Part shown: positions 1 through 13,800 of the stretch, in pieces | Layout: each line of letters begins with the position of its first letter | Numbering within the stretch: position 1 is the first letter of the stretch | DNA from: Trichoplax sp. H2 | Lineage: Eukaryota > Placozoa > Uniplacotomia > Trichoplacea | Assembly: GCA_003344405.1 (NCBI GenBank) | Contig: NOWV01000026.1 | Span: forward strand, 372,001 to 436,000 | Length of the DNA stretch: 64,000 nt | Reading direction: 5' to 3' | Made by a program: the position numbers and the translations under genes | Notes under the pieces: model-generated | Told to the model about the DNA's origin: nothing | The model's input: only the letters and a program-made list of their open reading frames with translations | The model's database searches: none

Positions 1-3000
1 CTCCAGAAGATTATTATTACACAACCTGATGATCCGTTAGCCTTTATGACAGATTTCTTGAAACAGGATAACGACAATGGTAATTTATCATTTGTAGAAA
101 CGTGCGCTAGTAGCTTATTTACTGTACACTAGTATACCGTAAGCTAACAGACACAATATCAAGCGGCAGCCTTCGCAATTGTATAAACAAAGTAAATTTG
201 TTACGAATGCTACGACTATAGATCATATTGACAGTAAATGATAGAAGTATTTCAGCTTTTAACGATAACTCCTATATCAGTATTTAAGGATTTCGATTAA
301 GTAGCAATGTTACTGTGCAATTATATGTCGCTATCTTTCATATCCAGAAGACTGACATTATGATTGTACGCTAATTTACATACCTTATAACGTCACTTGG
401 CTGTTCTTGACTTAAGTTAGTCTATTTTGTCTATGGTCTTTGTCAGCGTCTCTACAATCAGTATACACTATGAACGATTTTACTTTTATCACCTTGTTCT
501 ATATAATCGTCAACAATTTCCACTTTATAGTCCACAAGATTGTAGTGCAAGGTCCACCTGTGTCCGGAAAGCGGCAAATTGTGAGTATTATACTTGTATA
601 GTATTTCATAAGTGATCAAATCTAACAGGATTATTATGCAATTATATAATCTTGCTCTAGAGTAAAATGATAGTCCAAAAATTTGGAGTTGTTCATGTTA
701 CACTACAGAAATTATTCTATGACTCAACACTGTCCGAAGCTAAAAAGGTTGTATAATGAATGGTAAATACAGCATTTACACTTATTGCTTGAAGTTCTAA
801 ACTTTACTTTATAAATTGAAAGGCCATCGAATATTTGCATGAAAACCAGGTAATTCTAAGATACGACTACATCTGATACTATTACTCTAATAAACTTAAA
901 GTAATTATAAATTGTGTTATATTATTTAACTACCTTCTTAGCACATTCCATCCAATATTCTCGTTCCAATACTAGAGGATCGATTACGAATGCTCGATTG
1001 TCAGAATAAGGCAAGCTTCTATTTATTAAAATATCGGGTAAATAAATAGACTGATATTAATTATGATAAAAAATAAAATTTCGTTTTATCGCTAGGGATG
1101 GCTTCTTGAAGGATTTCCACAAAATAGGGAACAGGTTGAGCCGCTACCATAAGAATTATTAGAAATAGTTTATTTACTTTACCACTAATTTGAGGTGATA
1201 CTATTTGTAGGCTCTCGCGATGCAAGTAGCTGGAATAATGCCTAAACATTTTGGTAATTTAGTTTTTATTAGGCATTTATTGATGTTATGGCGTTCTGCT
1301 GCTTAACATGTAAAATAAATAGTTCTCGTTATAACTTTTAAATTTGACTGTTTCAGTCTTACTGGATGCGCCAGATGCTGTATTAGTAGAGCGTTGTCTT
1401 GGCAAGCGAATTGATCCCATAACTGGAGGTTTGAGTACTAAATTATTACTTTTATAATAATATTTAGCTGCGCTTATGGAAGCCAGTACTTTACTGATAT
1501 CTGTAACGTATTACTTTGTCTAGATGTTTACCATATCTTATTCTACCCACCTGATGATGCCCTCGTGGCAGATCGACTGGAGCAGCAACAAAACTATAAC
1601 ACTGATGATGTTTCAAGTCGATTAGCTATTTTTCAAAGGTACAACTAACGTCATTCCTGAATAGGTTGCTAGAGTATCAAAATTCGAAAATCAATTTAAC
1701 TGTGACCATACTAATTTATATTGTAGGCATATCGATGGTATCATTGAATGCTATAACAAGGTATCTAAAAAGATCAATGCCGATCAACCGATTGGTGATG
1801 TATTCGCCCAAGGTAATGTTCACCAAAAATACCACTGTAAATATTTTCGTTAAAGCAAGATCTTTATTAATATTATAAAATTTTTTCAATAGTTCTTAGT
1901 TTTCTATGTACCAAATCGAAGTCAAATTCACCATTTACGCCTCGTGTTGTTTTGTTGGGACCTACTGGTAGTGGAAAAAGTACTCAAGCTGATTTACTAT
2001 CTAAGAAATATCAGTTGATTAATGGTAATTTTTTAGCATATATTTTGATAAAGAAAAGGCACTTTGGCTAATAGGAATTTGCAATCTAAAAAAAATTTAT
2101 CTATGTACTATTGCAGTATGTGTCGATTCTTTGGTTAAAGAAGCTATTGTTAAACAGTCTAAAGCTGGAAATGGAATTAAGCTTTATCTCGATCGTGGTG
2201 TCGCAGGTAGAAATTATCTTAGTGTTGAGTTATGAAATTCATAAAGTAATTGGGCTCGAAAAACCGTTGTATTATAAGTAGACAGCCATTGCACTGGTAA
2301 TAAGCTTATATCTGTTTTATTTTTACTTTTATAGCTCCTGATGCACTAATGTTCCAATTAGTAAAAGAACGCTTATGCCAATTAGATTGTATAAAAAAGG
2401 GTTGGGTTCTTCATGGCTACCCGCGAACAAGAGAACAGGCCGTAAGGATGGCAGAAATAGGCCTGGAGCCGAATAGGTTATTAGTATGTTTAATTGATTA
2501 ACTTTCAATAAATGATATAAAAACTCATCAATTTATTTCATTTTTGCTCCTACTACTGCTAGAGTCTTTGCCTTAGATATTCCCACTGATTCAATATTAG
2601 AACGATTATCCCTTCGCGGCACCGATCCAATAACAGGCGCAAGGTACGATTATGCAGTGAAAATTGCAGTGGGCGTATGCTTATATCTAGTACTCGTTGC
2701 TAATGTTACTTTAACTTCAAAAACATAAGATTAAAGATATTTTTCTGCTTCTATAAATATTCTCATACAGGTATCATATGCATTATAATCCACCAAGGAC
2801 TAATGAAATTGCTAGTCGTTTGAGAACTGTAAGTTTGTTATTATTATTGATCAATTCCTTATAATCTTTCTATATACAGCACCTCTTCGACTAGTAGAAA
2901 CCTTGCAAATATGTGCAGTACAATATAAGCAAAAAGAGAACAATACAGCACATATAAGATTTGCAGGAGAATTAATTCAGTATTGCGTACAATTGAAAGC

Positions 3001-3387
3001 AAATATCAGAAGATTCATTAATAGCGTAGAATGTAAACCTGTATGAATCAAGTACCATACACACGTAATTACAAACCACTACAGATCCTAATCAGATATG
3101 TCGTATATAAGTGAACTGGAAAAATGCTTGAGGGCAGCTTTCAAGTATTTAACAACTTTGAAACCTTAACATGATTACTTTTTCTTAACTTAAAGCACCC
3201 GGATGATACCGAAGACGCGATTATGAAGCGTTTAAGTGCATATCAAATATTTATAGACGATATTTGCGAATTTTATGGTAATACAATCAAACATATCAAC
3301 GCCGATCAAGATCCTCATACAATCTTCGAAAGCCTTGAAGCTGGAATTGTGTCTCCGCTTCCAGTTAGACCAGATACGCCGTTTTAG
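1..3387 (+). CDS. AK8: Adenylate kinase 8, 5'-partial (16 exons seen)
   Basis: This nucleoside-monophosphate kinase carries two tandem adenylate kinase domains; in animals it is linked to cilia. Exons: 1-79, 531-580, 661-747, 823-849, 942-1010, 1096-1134, 1211-1253, 1357-1428, 1524-1638, 1727-1812, 1893-2024, 2117-2206, 2335-2476, 2563-2643, 2771-2828, 3196-3387. They join in frame to 453 residues; human AK8 is about 479, so only a short N-terminus is missing. The second P-loop is intact (GPTGSGKS). The first reads GPPVSGKRQ and lacks the usual Thr/Ser after Lys. Each half has a DCxxKGW-type segment followed by a (G/R)KRIDPITG or RGTDPITG lid motif. The C-terminus (GDQDP-like [11 protein letters not shown], then SPLPVRP) matches the family end. 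The intron after 1010 begins GCAAGC. A possible poly(A) signal lies at 3808-3813. Confidence 0.93.
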
Positions 3388-4681
3388 ATGCAATCTACAA
3401 TGACTTATCTATGGTTACTAGAACTTTAAATCAGTATGTGTTATATGTATATCAATAATTGAATTAATTATAAGTTAGTTATTGTAATGATTTGAGTGTA
3501 ATATAATACCTATCTACTTCAGTTCTGACTATGTATCGCATCTTTATAAATGTTTCTTATCAAGTATAGATTTACAGCTTTTCACTGTCGTAAATTGCTA
3601 TCTTGTAGGGAGTCTGTAGAGAATACTTCTTCAGCTAACTTCACAATGTCTTATTATCATTTTTTAATTCCTATGTGCATGATTGAATTTATTGTAACTA
3701 CAAATGCTTAATAGTAAGTTAAAGGTACAATGTAGACAAAAATATATTAAATTGCGTTGGATCTTAAATTATTGATTTATACTGTATTATTTTTACTTAT
3801 TCTGATGAATAAATGTTTTCTTCAATTTTATTTTGACGGTATCTGTCCTTTAATGTTACATGTACAGTATGCTGTAAATTTTACACCGCAGCTCAGGTGT
3901 TAACTTGGTTTCATCTCATATTATCTATTTTGATAAAATGCTTGAAGAAATTGAAAAAGTATTAATACTAGTCTATACGATAAATTGATATTAACCATAG
4001 GATGATGCACTCACATATCGCAATATATATGCTATTAAACAGCCAGTCCTCCTGATATTTAAAACCATTGATACAACTACTGTAATTTTTCTTTCCTTTC
4101 TTGAAGGTAAATATTTGCTTGATGTTTAGATGTAAGAAACTAGTAATTGACTTTGTGAAATAGATCAATTTTATTAAAGTTTTAGGAAATTAGATGTTGC
4201 TTGTAAATTTAGACTATCACGATACGGGCTATGATGGCAACAACTCAATTATACTCAATTATGTTCAAAGAAATTCTGCTTCTACGGCAATACGACTATA
4301 AGTATACGCAGTAAAATATAATACCATTATGATGTAATTACGAATACTCGAAATACGATATTTTCCCAGCTTATTCCTTAACAGGCCTGATTTTAATATT
4401 TTCGAGTCAAGTAGATTTTAATTTATACAGTATGTGATCAATGGGGTGTACATAGATAGCACGAGTATGACATTCACAGGTATTAGAAAAAATTCATGTT
4501 TAAGCTAGTGCAATGATTTAGTTACTTCTATTATGATTAAATCGTTTTTAAATACGAGATATGTAATATATACCATATACCATAGTTAACTGTCGCATTA
4601 AGATACTAATACTAAAATGAAAGAATATAAAATAGCAAACAGGAAACAACGCTTGATAGATTAAAATTATGTCCCACATAG
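3388..4681. other. Convergent 3' intergenic region
   Basis: This gap separates the 3' ends of AK8 (+) and the unknown membrane protein (-). It presumably holds both 3' UTRs. An AATAAA lies at 3808-3813 on the plus strand, 420 bases after the AK8 stop. The one short minus-strand ORF here (3968-4168) has no recognisable features and I see no coding signal. Confidence 0.6.
3808..3813 (+). promoter_or_regulatory. Possible AK8 poly(A) signal
   Basis: This is an exact AATAAA hexamer on the coding strand, 420 bases downstream of the AK8 stop. In DNA this AT-rich the hexamer is expected by chance, so the assignment rests on position alone. Confidence 0.35.
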
Positions 4682-7600
4682 TTAAACGTGCACTGGCAAT
4701 TCAAGGACAATTGTACATAAAACTTGCTCGCCATTTTCATTTAAAGCTGTGAAATTAATAGGTTGCGTTGCTGAGCCAGTTTGTAGGCAATCTTCCAACT
4801 TCGAATAGATTTTTGGATATGAATCCTTAAAGTTGATATAGTGATCTGTTAATACATGGAGAGTATGTTGTAAAAACTGCTGCTTAAAATCCGTGGTAAT
4901 TCCGCTACTTTTTTTCAGGTCATACATAGATACAACAACATGATCATGATGCAAGTTATCATGATCATTACAATCTGTTAGCGAAGGCGGATCCAAAGTA
5001 GCAGATGGCGTCAATAAAGTAGGATATAGACGGAGTTGAACACATGTTTTATATGATTTACTATATGCATTACCAGTAATAATGCGTAGAGAGTTTTTAC
5101 TTTGCCTTTTCTCTAAAGGGGCAACAACAGTAACACATAATAAATATTCCTCTATTGGATTGTATTGATCGCACATCGAAACTAATATAGATGCTTTAGA
5201 TACGTGTCCAGCGGATTTTAGTAATGTCGTTTTATCAGCGTAACTAGGAGTATACGATAATTTTTTTAGGTCGTCGACATGAAATTCTTTGGCTATTTCT
5301 AGTGAAGGTAAGACTAATAATAAACATCCCCGTCCATACAGTTTATACTTATCCATAGCTAATTTAGACAACCATAGACTTGTTTCTTGATGTTGAATGC
5401 ACATTACGACAATGTTATGGATGCATTCTTTGATAGAAGCCACAACTTCAGACAGTTTCTGTTGCTGACTGTGGTTATCATCAGTGCAATCACTGATATC
5501 TATTTGTAAATGGCGAGCTCGACTACTGATCATACAAACTGCCTTATCACCTTCTTGATGCGATTGTTTCCTAATGGAAATGTCAGCTCTACCTTTAGCA
5601 TCTACCAGGCTTACTGAATCGCTTAGGATATTTTCATCGTCAGCGAGATTTCCATCACTGTTACGTGATGATACAGAGTGATTACTTAGGTAAGAATCGT
5701 TAGATCCAATGCGATGGCGTGTACAATCTTGATTGTCATTCGTATGAAAGTCTGATGATTCGCCGGTGTCATGGACATAAATATAGTCGGTATTATTGTA
5801 ATCTACCAATGTGACTGTTGACATAGACTCTGAAGTCGCATCAGCTTGGTGTCTTTAATATATAATAATATATAAATAGCAATTTTTCTATAAGCTAAAA
5901 TTTACGTGCTAAGCCAGCGAAAACATTAAGACTAGATGATAAAACAAAATTCTGCTAAAAGAGCTCAATACACTGCAGTAACATATAAATAATAATTTAT
6001 TTGGATAAAATAGACTTACATCTTGGTTGGATCTGTGGCAGATCCATCGTTGGCGTTATAGGAGTCGGGAGATTTTCCTCCTGCTTTCGTTTTCATTATT
6101 GTATCGTTGTTGTTATCATCAATTTCTAAGAAACCAATTAAAGAGACTTGTTATATTCGAACATCACACCCTAAATTTTCATATAAATTGAAATATCTAA
6201 CGAATATGGATGGTGTGATACATTCGTATATTTATCTTTGATGGGTATTAGCACAATGATCAATTTAATACACAGTAAGGTGCATATAGATATAAATACT
6301 GAAAACTGTAGCAGTAGAAAAAATCGTTGTACTACAAAGGCGCATGGATATGATTGAATTTTTTAAGCTCTCTTAATTTCGCAAGTCCTTTACAAGCTAA
6401 TAAACATGTTCGTATCATGGTATGAATGAAGATAAGGCTAAAAAAATTTAGCACCTACTTTTACTCATTGTAATATTCAAATATCACTCGTATTTCACAC
6501 AATCTGATGAAAGCGTCATCTTTGCTTAAGCGTGGATTGAGCTCCTTTCGATGCAATTTTTTAAGCGTAATGAGCTGGTGCATAATTTAAAGAATTAAAG
6601 CATTACGCGTATCTCATGTAGAAACTTAACCATTAGCTGTATACGATTAAAGTGACGCAAGTGTGGTTATGATTTTCTATTTTGTTCTTCTGGGATGGCA
6701 ACGAAAACATCGAAGCTCAGTCTAATTAGCATTCGTACTTAATAATAAATAATTGACTTCAGAGAATAGAAAACGATCTCGTTTCGCTTCTTGTAAAGAA
6801 GAGTCAAAGAATAGACCAACTATGTAAAAGTAAATAATAAGTAGGTTAGTAGTAACAGAGTTACTACAAATTACTACAGTAGTACTGTAATTTCTAGAAG
6901 TCCATGGTTAGTACACTCACGGACTCTTTAAGAGAATAGAAATCCCTGGTACCGTAAAGTACATTATTGTAAATCATTCATTAGTAAAAGTTAGAAGAAG
7001 AATTTTACTACGTTACTGTACAATGTATAAAATCATTGATTGTAATTTTGAAAGATTTTACCGGTAAAATACGCTTCCATTTGAGAAATATTTTAAACGA
7101 CTTCCATCAAGTATTTTCTATGAGATTGATAGCTTTGATGTTAAATGATAAGAATGTTATTTACTTAAGACATTTTAATCGTTTGAGCTAGATTTGATAT
7201 TACGTATTATGATACTACAGTACTGTATTTGTTTCGATAAAATATCCGCATAATAAATTGAAAAGAATAAAAATTCATTGCAGCATTACGCAATTACTTG
7301 ACTGCATTAATTAATTTTAGGAATGAGCTTATCAATTAATTTCACTACAGCACTTTGTATGCTTTCAACTCCAAGTACAGCATTTTAAAAATGGATAAAC
7401 TGTACACAAAACATAATAGCAGTTTATGTTATTTACTCGCGGTTTAAACGAAAAAACAATGCAAATGTAGATTTGATTGTTTATAGGAAACTAATCGTGA
7501 GCATTACATGCTCATGTTATTAGTTCTCAGCAATAAGTAATTTCGGGTTAGGTAATAGCGACTCGTAATTATTCGCTTTGACTATGTAAGAGACACTTTG

Positions 7601-7854
7601 GATCAACAGTATCTCTTTCACAGTCGATTCGATCTTTTTCTAATATTGATCAATTAGGTCTTACCTGTAGTTCGTTCATCTTCTTTCCTTTTTTCAGCAT
7701 TGCCTTTAAAAAGAGCTTTTCCAACTAACATCGCTAAATATGCGATAACAATAACCGAAAGTGTACACAGAATTAATTGATCACATACGGAGTTGTACAT
7801 AAAACTTTCCATGAACCAATTATGGCAAAAGTTAAATATTGAATTGATAAACAT
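4682..7854 (-). CDS. Unrecognised 488-residue protein with one N-terminal membrane helix
   Basis: I do not recognise this family. The model has three exons, 7665-7854, 6020-6125 and 4682-5852. Phases are 1 and 2 and close exactly: donor CTACAG/GTAAGA, acceptor TTTCTTAG, donor AAGAT/GTAAGT, acceptor TTAAAG. Residues about 26-48 are a single hydrophobic helix (LILCTLSVIVIAYLAMLVG), followed by a basic stretch (KRKEDER). That suggests an ER, Golgi or outer-mitochondrial tail with the rest in the cytosol. Residues about 60-200 are polar and low in complexity (Asp, Ser, Asn). From about 205 to the end the protein looks folded, with hydrophobic strands and helices (CIHNIVVMCIQ, GRGCLLLVLPSLEIAK) and an ordinary C-terminus (CTIVLELPVHV). 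The large last exon has an internal ATG at 5824, so a truncated model could be mistaken for the whole gene. Confidence 0.75.
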
Positions 7855-10800
7855 GATGAGTTTAATATACGAATATAATCACAGTGTAATAACAGAATTA
7901 ATACTCTAAGAATACAGGGTTAAGAGTTAAGATTCGTTAATTCAAAGAGGAGATGATGGACAATTGTGCAGTGAGCGACAAGTGTCATAAAATACAGTAC
8001 TGTACTGCGATCAATACGGTAATTTAATGCAATTTTTAGACTCTGTTTGGAAATATGTTGAATGCCCAATTTTGTATCAAATGTTGAGAGCCTGAAAATG
8101 TAGAAGGCTTCATAAAAACGGAGATAATCTATGAAATGGTAATGGCGATCACATCATTGCTAATCAAAATATCAGTAACAATGTTGTTCTGGAATTTTGG
8201 TTTCCGTCAACTTCTTGATGTTGTGGAGTAATTTACTGCCGATAGAGATTGCTACATGAAGAGGTGTAGCTACAGGTTGCAAGCGAAGGTCTCGTAGTAG
8301 CGTAGGAAAGATTGTGACCTGGTGAAAAGCGAAGAGGTTATTCGATGATTTACTAACTGTAAATAAATAATATTGCGAACTATCGCAATTCCCTAGGTTT
8401 GGCCCAAATACAGTACTTTCCGATATCCTGGAAAGTGCATATTTCCCGTAAAGTACTACTTTAATTTCAATTTTCAACCGTGTAATTTAAAGACACCTAC
8501 TGCGTTATCTATGACTGTGATATTTATTCAAAGATAATTACTGATTACAGTACTGCACCACTGTAACTGCAAAGTTAAAATTAATTAATTTTACCGATTC
8601 ACGTCCATGTTATTTATTTATGAAGCAAGCGTGGTTGCACGTTAAATTTTTTCCTCAAGGTCTTAGATAAAGTACGGTACTATATTGTACTTAAATGCTA
8701 TCGATTGATACAACGTTTAAATAAAATCCGTCAAAGTTTTACCATTTTATTCCATTTTTGAACACTAAATTGGAAAAGATCAGGCTATGCAGTACTGGGT
8801 TAAAGGGTTACTGCACTGTATGTAGGTTGTACTGTGCGGTACACTGTACAACGAGGACTCTTAAGCCCCGACAATAGTATTGGCCTAATCCATTCTTCGA
8901 TTTTACAAGTCTTGTTCTCCATTTCGTTTGCATGAAATGATATTTGCTGTTGATACAGTCATCGTCAACAGTGAACAACTGAGATTTCAGATTCACAAAC
9001 TCGTTTATAATATTCCAGGACTTTTCTTTCTTTAGAAATCCCTATTGTGAACAGTAATATTTTTAACAACTATGACCACGCTTGCTTGACTGTAGGCATA
9101 TTCGGTAAAAGGGCAGTAGCTCTCCCGAGAGTGGAGTTAGTTGTAAGAAATTTTTTCATATTTCTTCACATTTCTATGCGGTGGAATATATTACAGTACA
9201 GTACAGTATATAGACTACGAGTGGATTGATGATTTCGTTCGCTTTGCTTACCTGATCAGATGCACATAGTTATTTTACGGAGAAACAAAGTTCAACTTAC
9301 AATCTCCGGTATAGATTGATTTTACTTACATAACTTCTTGCTGTTCGTTCTAATCATGTCCCAAAAGTACCGCCGGAGTAGTTAAAATGATTTGTATCTA
9401 CTTTTGGGTAATGATGGTGAAGAACAAAGTTATAACATACTTTATTGTAAGTCTTCAATTTTTTTACATCATTTTCTAGGTATAAAATGAATTTAATGTA
9501 AACAGCTATCCGTGATTGTAATCATAAATATACCGTAAACTTTCTGTAAGTTAAAATAGAAATCGATGAGAACGTTCTAAAACTAACTGTGCATTCTTAA
9601 AATACTGCATACGGTATAGGGCATTAAATTTGCAGCGAATATTTTCTGCTAATACTTAACTTTGTACATTACCTTTTTTATTTTTTGTTCTCTATAGTAA
9701 TAAGATACTAACGTGTCAATTGAGTAAGCCTAAGAAGACCGTACTAAGCATGGTATTACCGATATCGGAATCTCACGTTTTGAGATTTTGGGGCGCTATT
9801 TATGAAAGTAGTTAACACGTAGGAAACCCAAAATTTGATTTACTGTAGGATACCGGACTGCGCTTTAATTAATGAAATGCAGTAATACTGTACAGTACTG
9901 TACAGAACTACAGATACAATAACAAACTCTTCCATACTATATCTTGCTAGTGACGACCAGATGACTAATGAATGTACTTGTATGTAATGTTAGTTGAAGT
10001 TGTGCGAACCATATTGGATCTTAACCTTGTTAAGGTAATTTAATTTTGGTTCGGATTTTACTTTTACTTTTAACGTGTGACATCAATTACTTGCTTTACA
10101 CTGCACGTATCATATCAATGTACAGTGCTGCAGTGTACGTACAAGGATACGGTGCTGTCGTACGCATCTGTTGCTATACTGTAAGTGATCATCGAATAAG
10201 ATGCTTATAAATGTCCATACGGTAGACCCTTCACAGGAATAAAATATGATTAAAATCGTTGGTGGTTATGTGCATTATACAATATGATTGGTAATCGCAA
10301 CACAGTAGAATACTGCTAGTGGCTCATAAGAATTCATTCGCCAAGATAGTATTACCATTTGATAGACCTGTTCAGACAAACTCTGGGACAAGGAAACGAA
10401 CAGTATAAGTCTATAAGTAACTACTGACTTAAATGCCCTTTTAGTAAACGTTAATCACACACAGCGAAGTACCGTAAAGATAGAACTTTTATTACATAGA
10501 CACATCTACAACTTTTCACCATGCAACTAAACTCAAACGTTCCCGTTTATGTAGGAAGCATTTAATTTGTAAATAAGGACAGTATTATTATTATATCTTA
10601 CCAGGTGAGACATCTCGTCCAGAGAAGCGTTTGGGTCAAAGCCCTTTCGAAAACACGACGCCGGTCGCCCGATGTTCAAAATATAAATTTTTATATTGTG
10701 GGCGACCAGTATCGAATTTTGGAAAGGGCTTTAACCCAAACGGATCTAGATGCTCGACGCTGGGTTTTCGCCGCCCATATGAATGTACCAAAACTGACAT

Positions 10801-13800
10801 ATTCCTTACATAGCTTTTCTGTCAGTAAATATTTTTAATCTCTGAACTCACACTTAATCCAAGTATGTATGTTGTCTAATTCAGCTATCAATAGCTAGAA
10901 CTTGAATCATCTTACTACTATCTACACATACTAACAATCAATATCAAATACGTAATAAACTATCACAAATAATGTCCACATTAAGGCATTACTTATCTTA
11001 CCTAGCACTACAAATATAGATATTTTCCGTATTAGCTACTACTGTACTTATTAAAGTATCTTAACGGTAAGGTAACAACGGTAACATCCATCAACCGTAC
11101 AATTTAACCACTACTGACTGACCTACTGTATTATGAAACTTACATTAATGAAAAACATTGCCTTTTTCCTTCATATTATTACTGCACATGCTGTAATTTT
11201 TTCATTATACAGTAATGTTATAACGGCACTAGCAATTTACTTGGATTTTGGTTTTAAAATGAGCAAGGTCGCCGTCCAAAAGGAGTTGCGACGATGCAGC
11301 TTGACGCAAATACAGCAAAAATTTGATCGAATTACGCACATTCAAATAGCAACTCAGGAACAGATATCTATATGAAAAAGAATGACTGCACGACAGGCAT
11401 AAAAGAACCAGGTGTTGTGATTGTAGCTTCGGCAGAGACTACTCCACAAAAATATTGGAAAAATTTTTTGATTTATGCAGGAATTATGGAGTAGTTCTTG
11501 GTTACGTCACCATGAAAAATTCATCTACACTCTACAGTAATGTCGGACTGCTTAACTGTACAGTGTATAGTGTACAGTACAGCCATATGTAATGATACCG
11601 GATGGTATTTCGCAAAGGATGCTTGCGATATGTAGAGGATGAGATATATATTTTACTAGTATCTTAGAGCGAGAAAAAGCAAGAAGACTCGGAGGAAAGT
11701 TTATTAAGGTTACAGTATACATACAGCAGACTGTACGACGTGAATGTACTTGTGGTGCTATACGTTTTATATGATAGTCCATTATGTTACATCATGGATG
11801 AAATTGAGATTACAGTATTGTATCATTTACGATTTTACGTACTGTCCAAGTGCACCAATATTCCTAATTGTTTCCTGACAATGAACGCATTATATTGTAC
11901 GATGCTATCAAATATCAACCTTCTCTATTTGTATTAAGATTGATAGGAGTGCTAATCAATACAAATTTGGTGAAATGGGGATAAATTACGTGCATTCTCA
12001 AGCCACAGTGTTATGAATTTTGATGATGCTTTGCCAATTACAGAGTACTGTACGGTGTACAGTATAGCATACGAAATAGTTCCCAGAGAAATATTAATTA
12101 GCTTCATAAACGACAGTCAGTTAGCATTATAATTATGGTTTGTGTTTCACACGAAGTGACACCATTCGTATACCCTTCATTTCGAAACAGTATCCAAGTA
12201 CACTACTATATAGTTGCCATCTCATTACGTTAAGCAAACGCGGAAAGCAAGAATAGGAGTAGGAACGAAATTAGTACGAGAGCTAGAATGGTGACTAAAA
12301 GATTATTACGAATTTCATTGTTAATTAAGCAACGGCATTCGTAAGATCTTCTTGGCATATAACGATAAATGTTGGTTTATATCGTTCGTATTCTAAAAAT
12401 CGATAGTTACTTTGTAATATTTTAAAAATGATACGTATATTTGTCTTGCAAGGATACTCGTATTTGACATTTAATGAGATGATTTTAGACGAAATCTTTC
12501 GCAATAAACCAACAGTGAAAGCAATAAATGTAGACATACGAATACTGTACAAATCCAAAAATACGCTCGTACATAGGCTATTATACGACTAAAAGGTAAT
12601 CGAATTCTGTGTAATTAAACTAAAGAAGTATCCTATGAAAATAGTTATGCGGTACAGGTAACTAAAATAAAAATATTGTTATCATTTACTATAGACCAAT
12701 TCGTACTGTGCTAGAAGTAATTTTCAGGATTACAATCATAGTAGTGTAATACATACTTTATTCCCTTTCAATGACGGTGGCGAATATTTCACTGGCAATG
12801 ATTATCGCAGTTGCATGCTGTTTATAGCAAAGTATTTACTACTATTAGCAATACTTGGCACAATGTTGTAAATAGAATAATGACAATGTGGTGTCTGCTT
12901 AGATCTTTCGTTCAATTTAAGTTGATAGCATCCAATGATACTGTTACGGCTTAACTTATGCAACGGGCAATTTTTACTAGCATGGGTGATACATCGTACG
13001 CCTGTCTATTATCTAATAAGAATCAATATATAGTCTATCATTACTTGTGATGTTATTCTAATGCTTACTTATTAAATGTTATGAAAATATAACTATTTGA
13101 AATAATAGATTATAATTATCAAAAAAGAAAATTGGTGAAAGCTTAATACTTAATATCTTACATTCTGATACAACGTTCTTGGAATGAACCTATTTCAAAT
13201 TTGTCTTGAAAAGCGTTAGCGGTCGTAGTGTATGCTTTACCAATATCGCAAAAGCTAAACTATTAAGATTATCTTGCAGAGCTGATTTTGAGACCAACTA
13301 CTAGAACAAATGTGATCAACAACGACTTTGTTCTCCTTTTAGTAGCATTCCTTTTAGTCGTGAAATCGGAATCTGCTTATGTTCACGTATCTAATCGTAG
13401 CCATAACAATTATCAATAGTGTGGCAATTGTATTCATTTAAAATACGTCTTTATCGCTCTAATTGTTACGTAAATTAACGAAGAAAAATACATTATCATG
13501 AAATATTAACAATAATAAGAGTTTACCGATATCTTACATATAAAATGTTTTACAATCGCCAGTCGACCTTTCTACTGTATTTCATTGTTATTAAAATTTG
13601 AATTACTCCTTTTGAGTTTCCTTGAAAGGTCAAAGATACATTTAGTTCCCTGTTTATTTTTTATATAAATGGAGTTCTAATAACACAAATTACGAGGCAA
13701 AGAAAGAGATAATCATCACAATATGTAAATATTTTAAGTGTTGCGACATGTGATATGCTCTTTGTCACCAATTGATCATTATTTAGACATTATACGATCG

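Noticed and set aside
2881-3030. Possible extra AK8 exon between 2828 and 3196
   Set aside because: After the AG the frame hits TAG within five codons, and the direct 2828/3196 join reproduces the family sequence.
8172-8477. 101-codon minus ORF with a protein-like C-terminal half
   Set aside because: Its first codon is not ATG, no acceptor/donor pair links it to neighbours, and no family is recognisable. It deserves a database search but cannot be supported here.
10605-10838. 77-codon plus ORF across the long inverted repeat
   Set aside because: Most of the open frame is formed by the two hairpin arms. The peptide does not resemble a transposase or any family I know.
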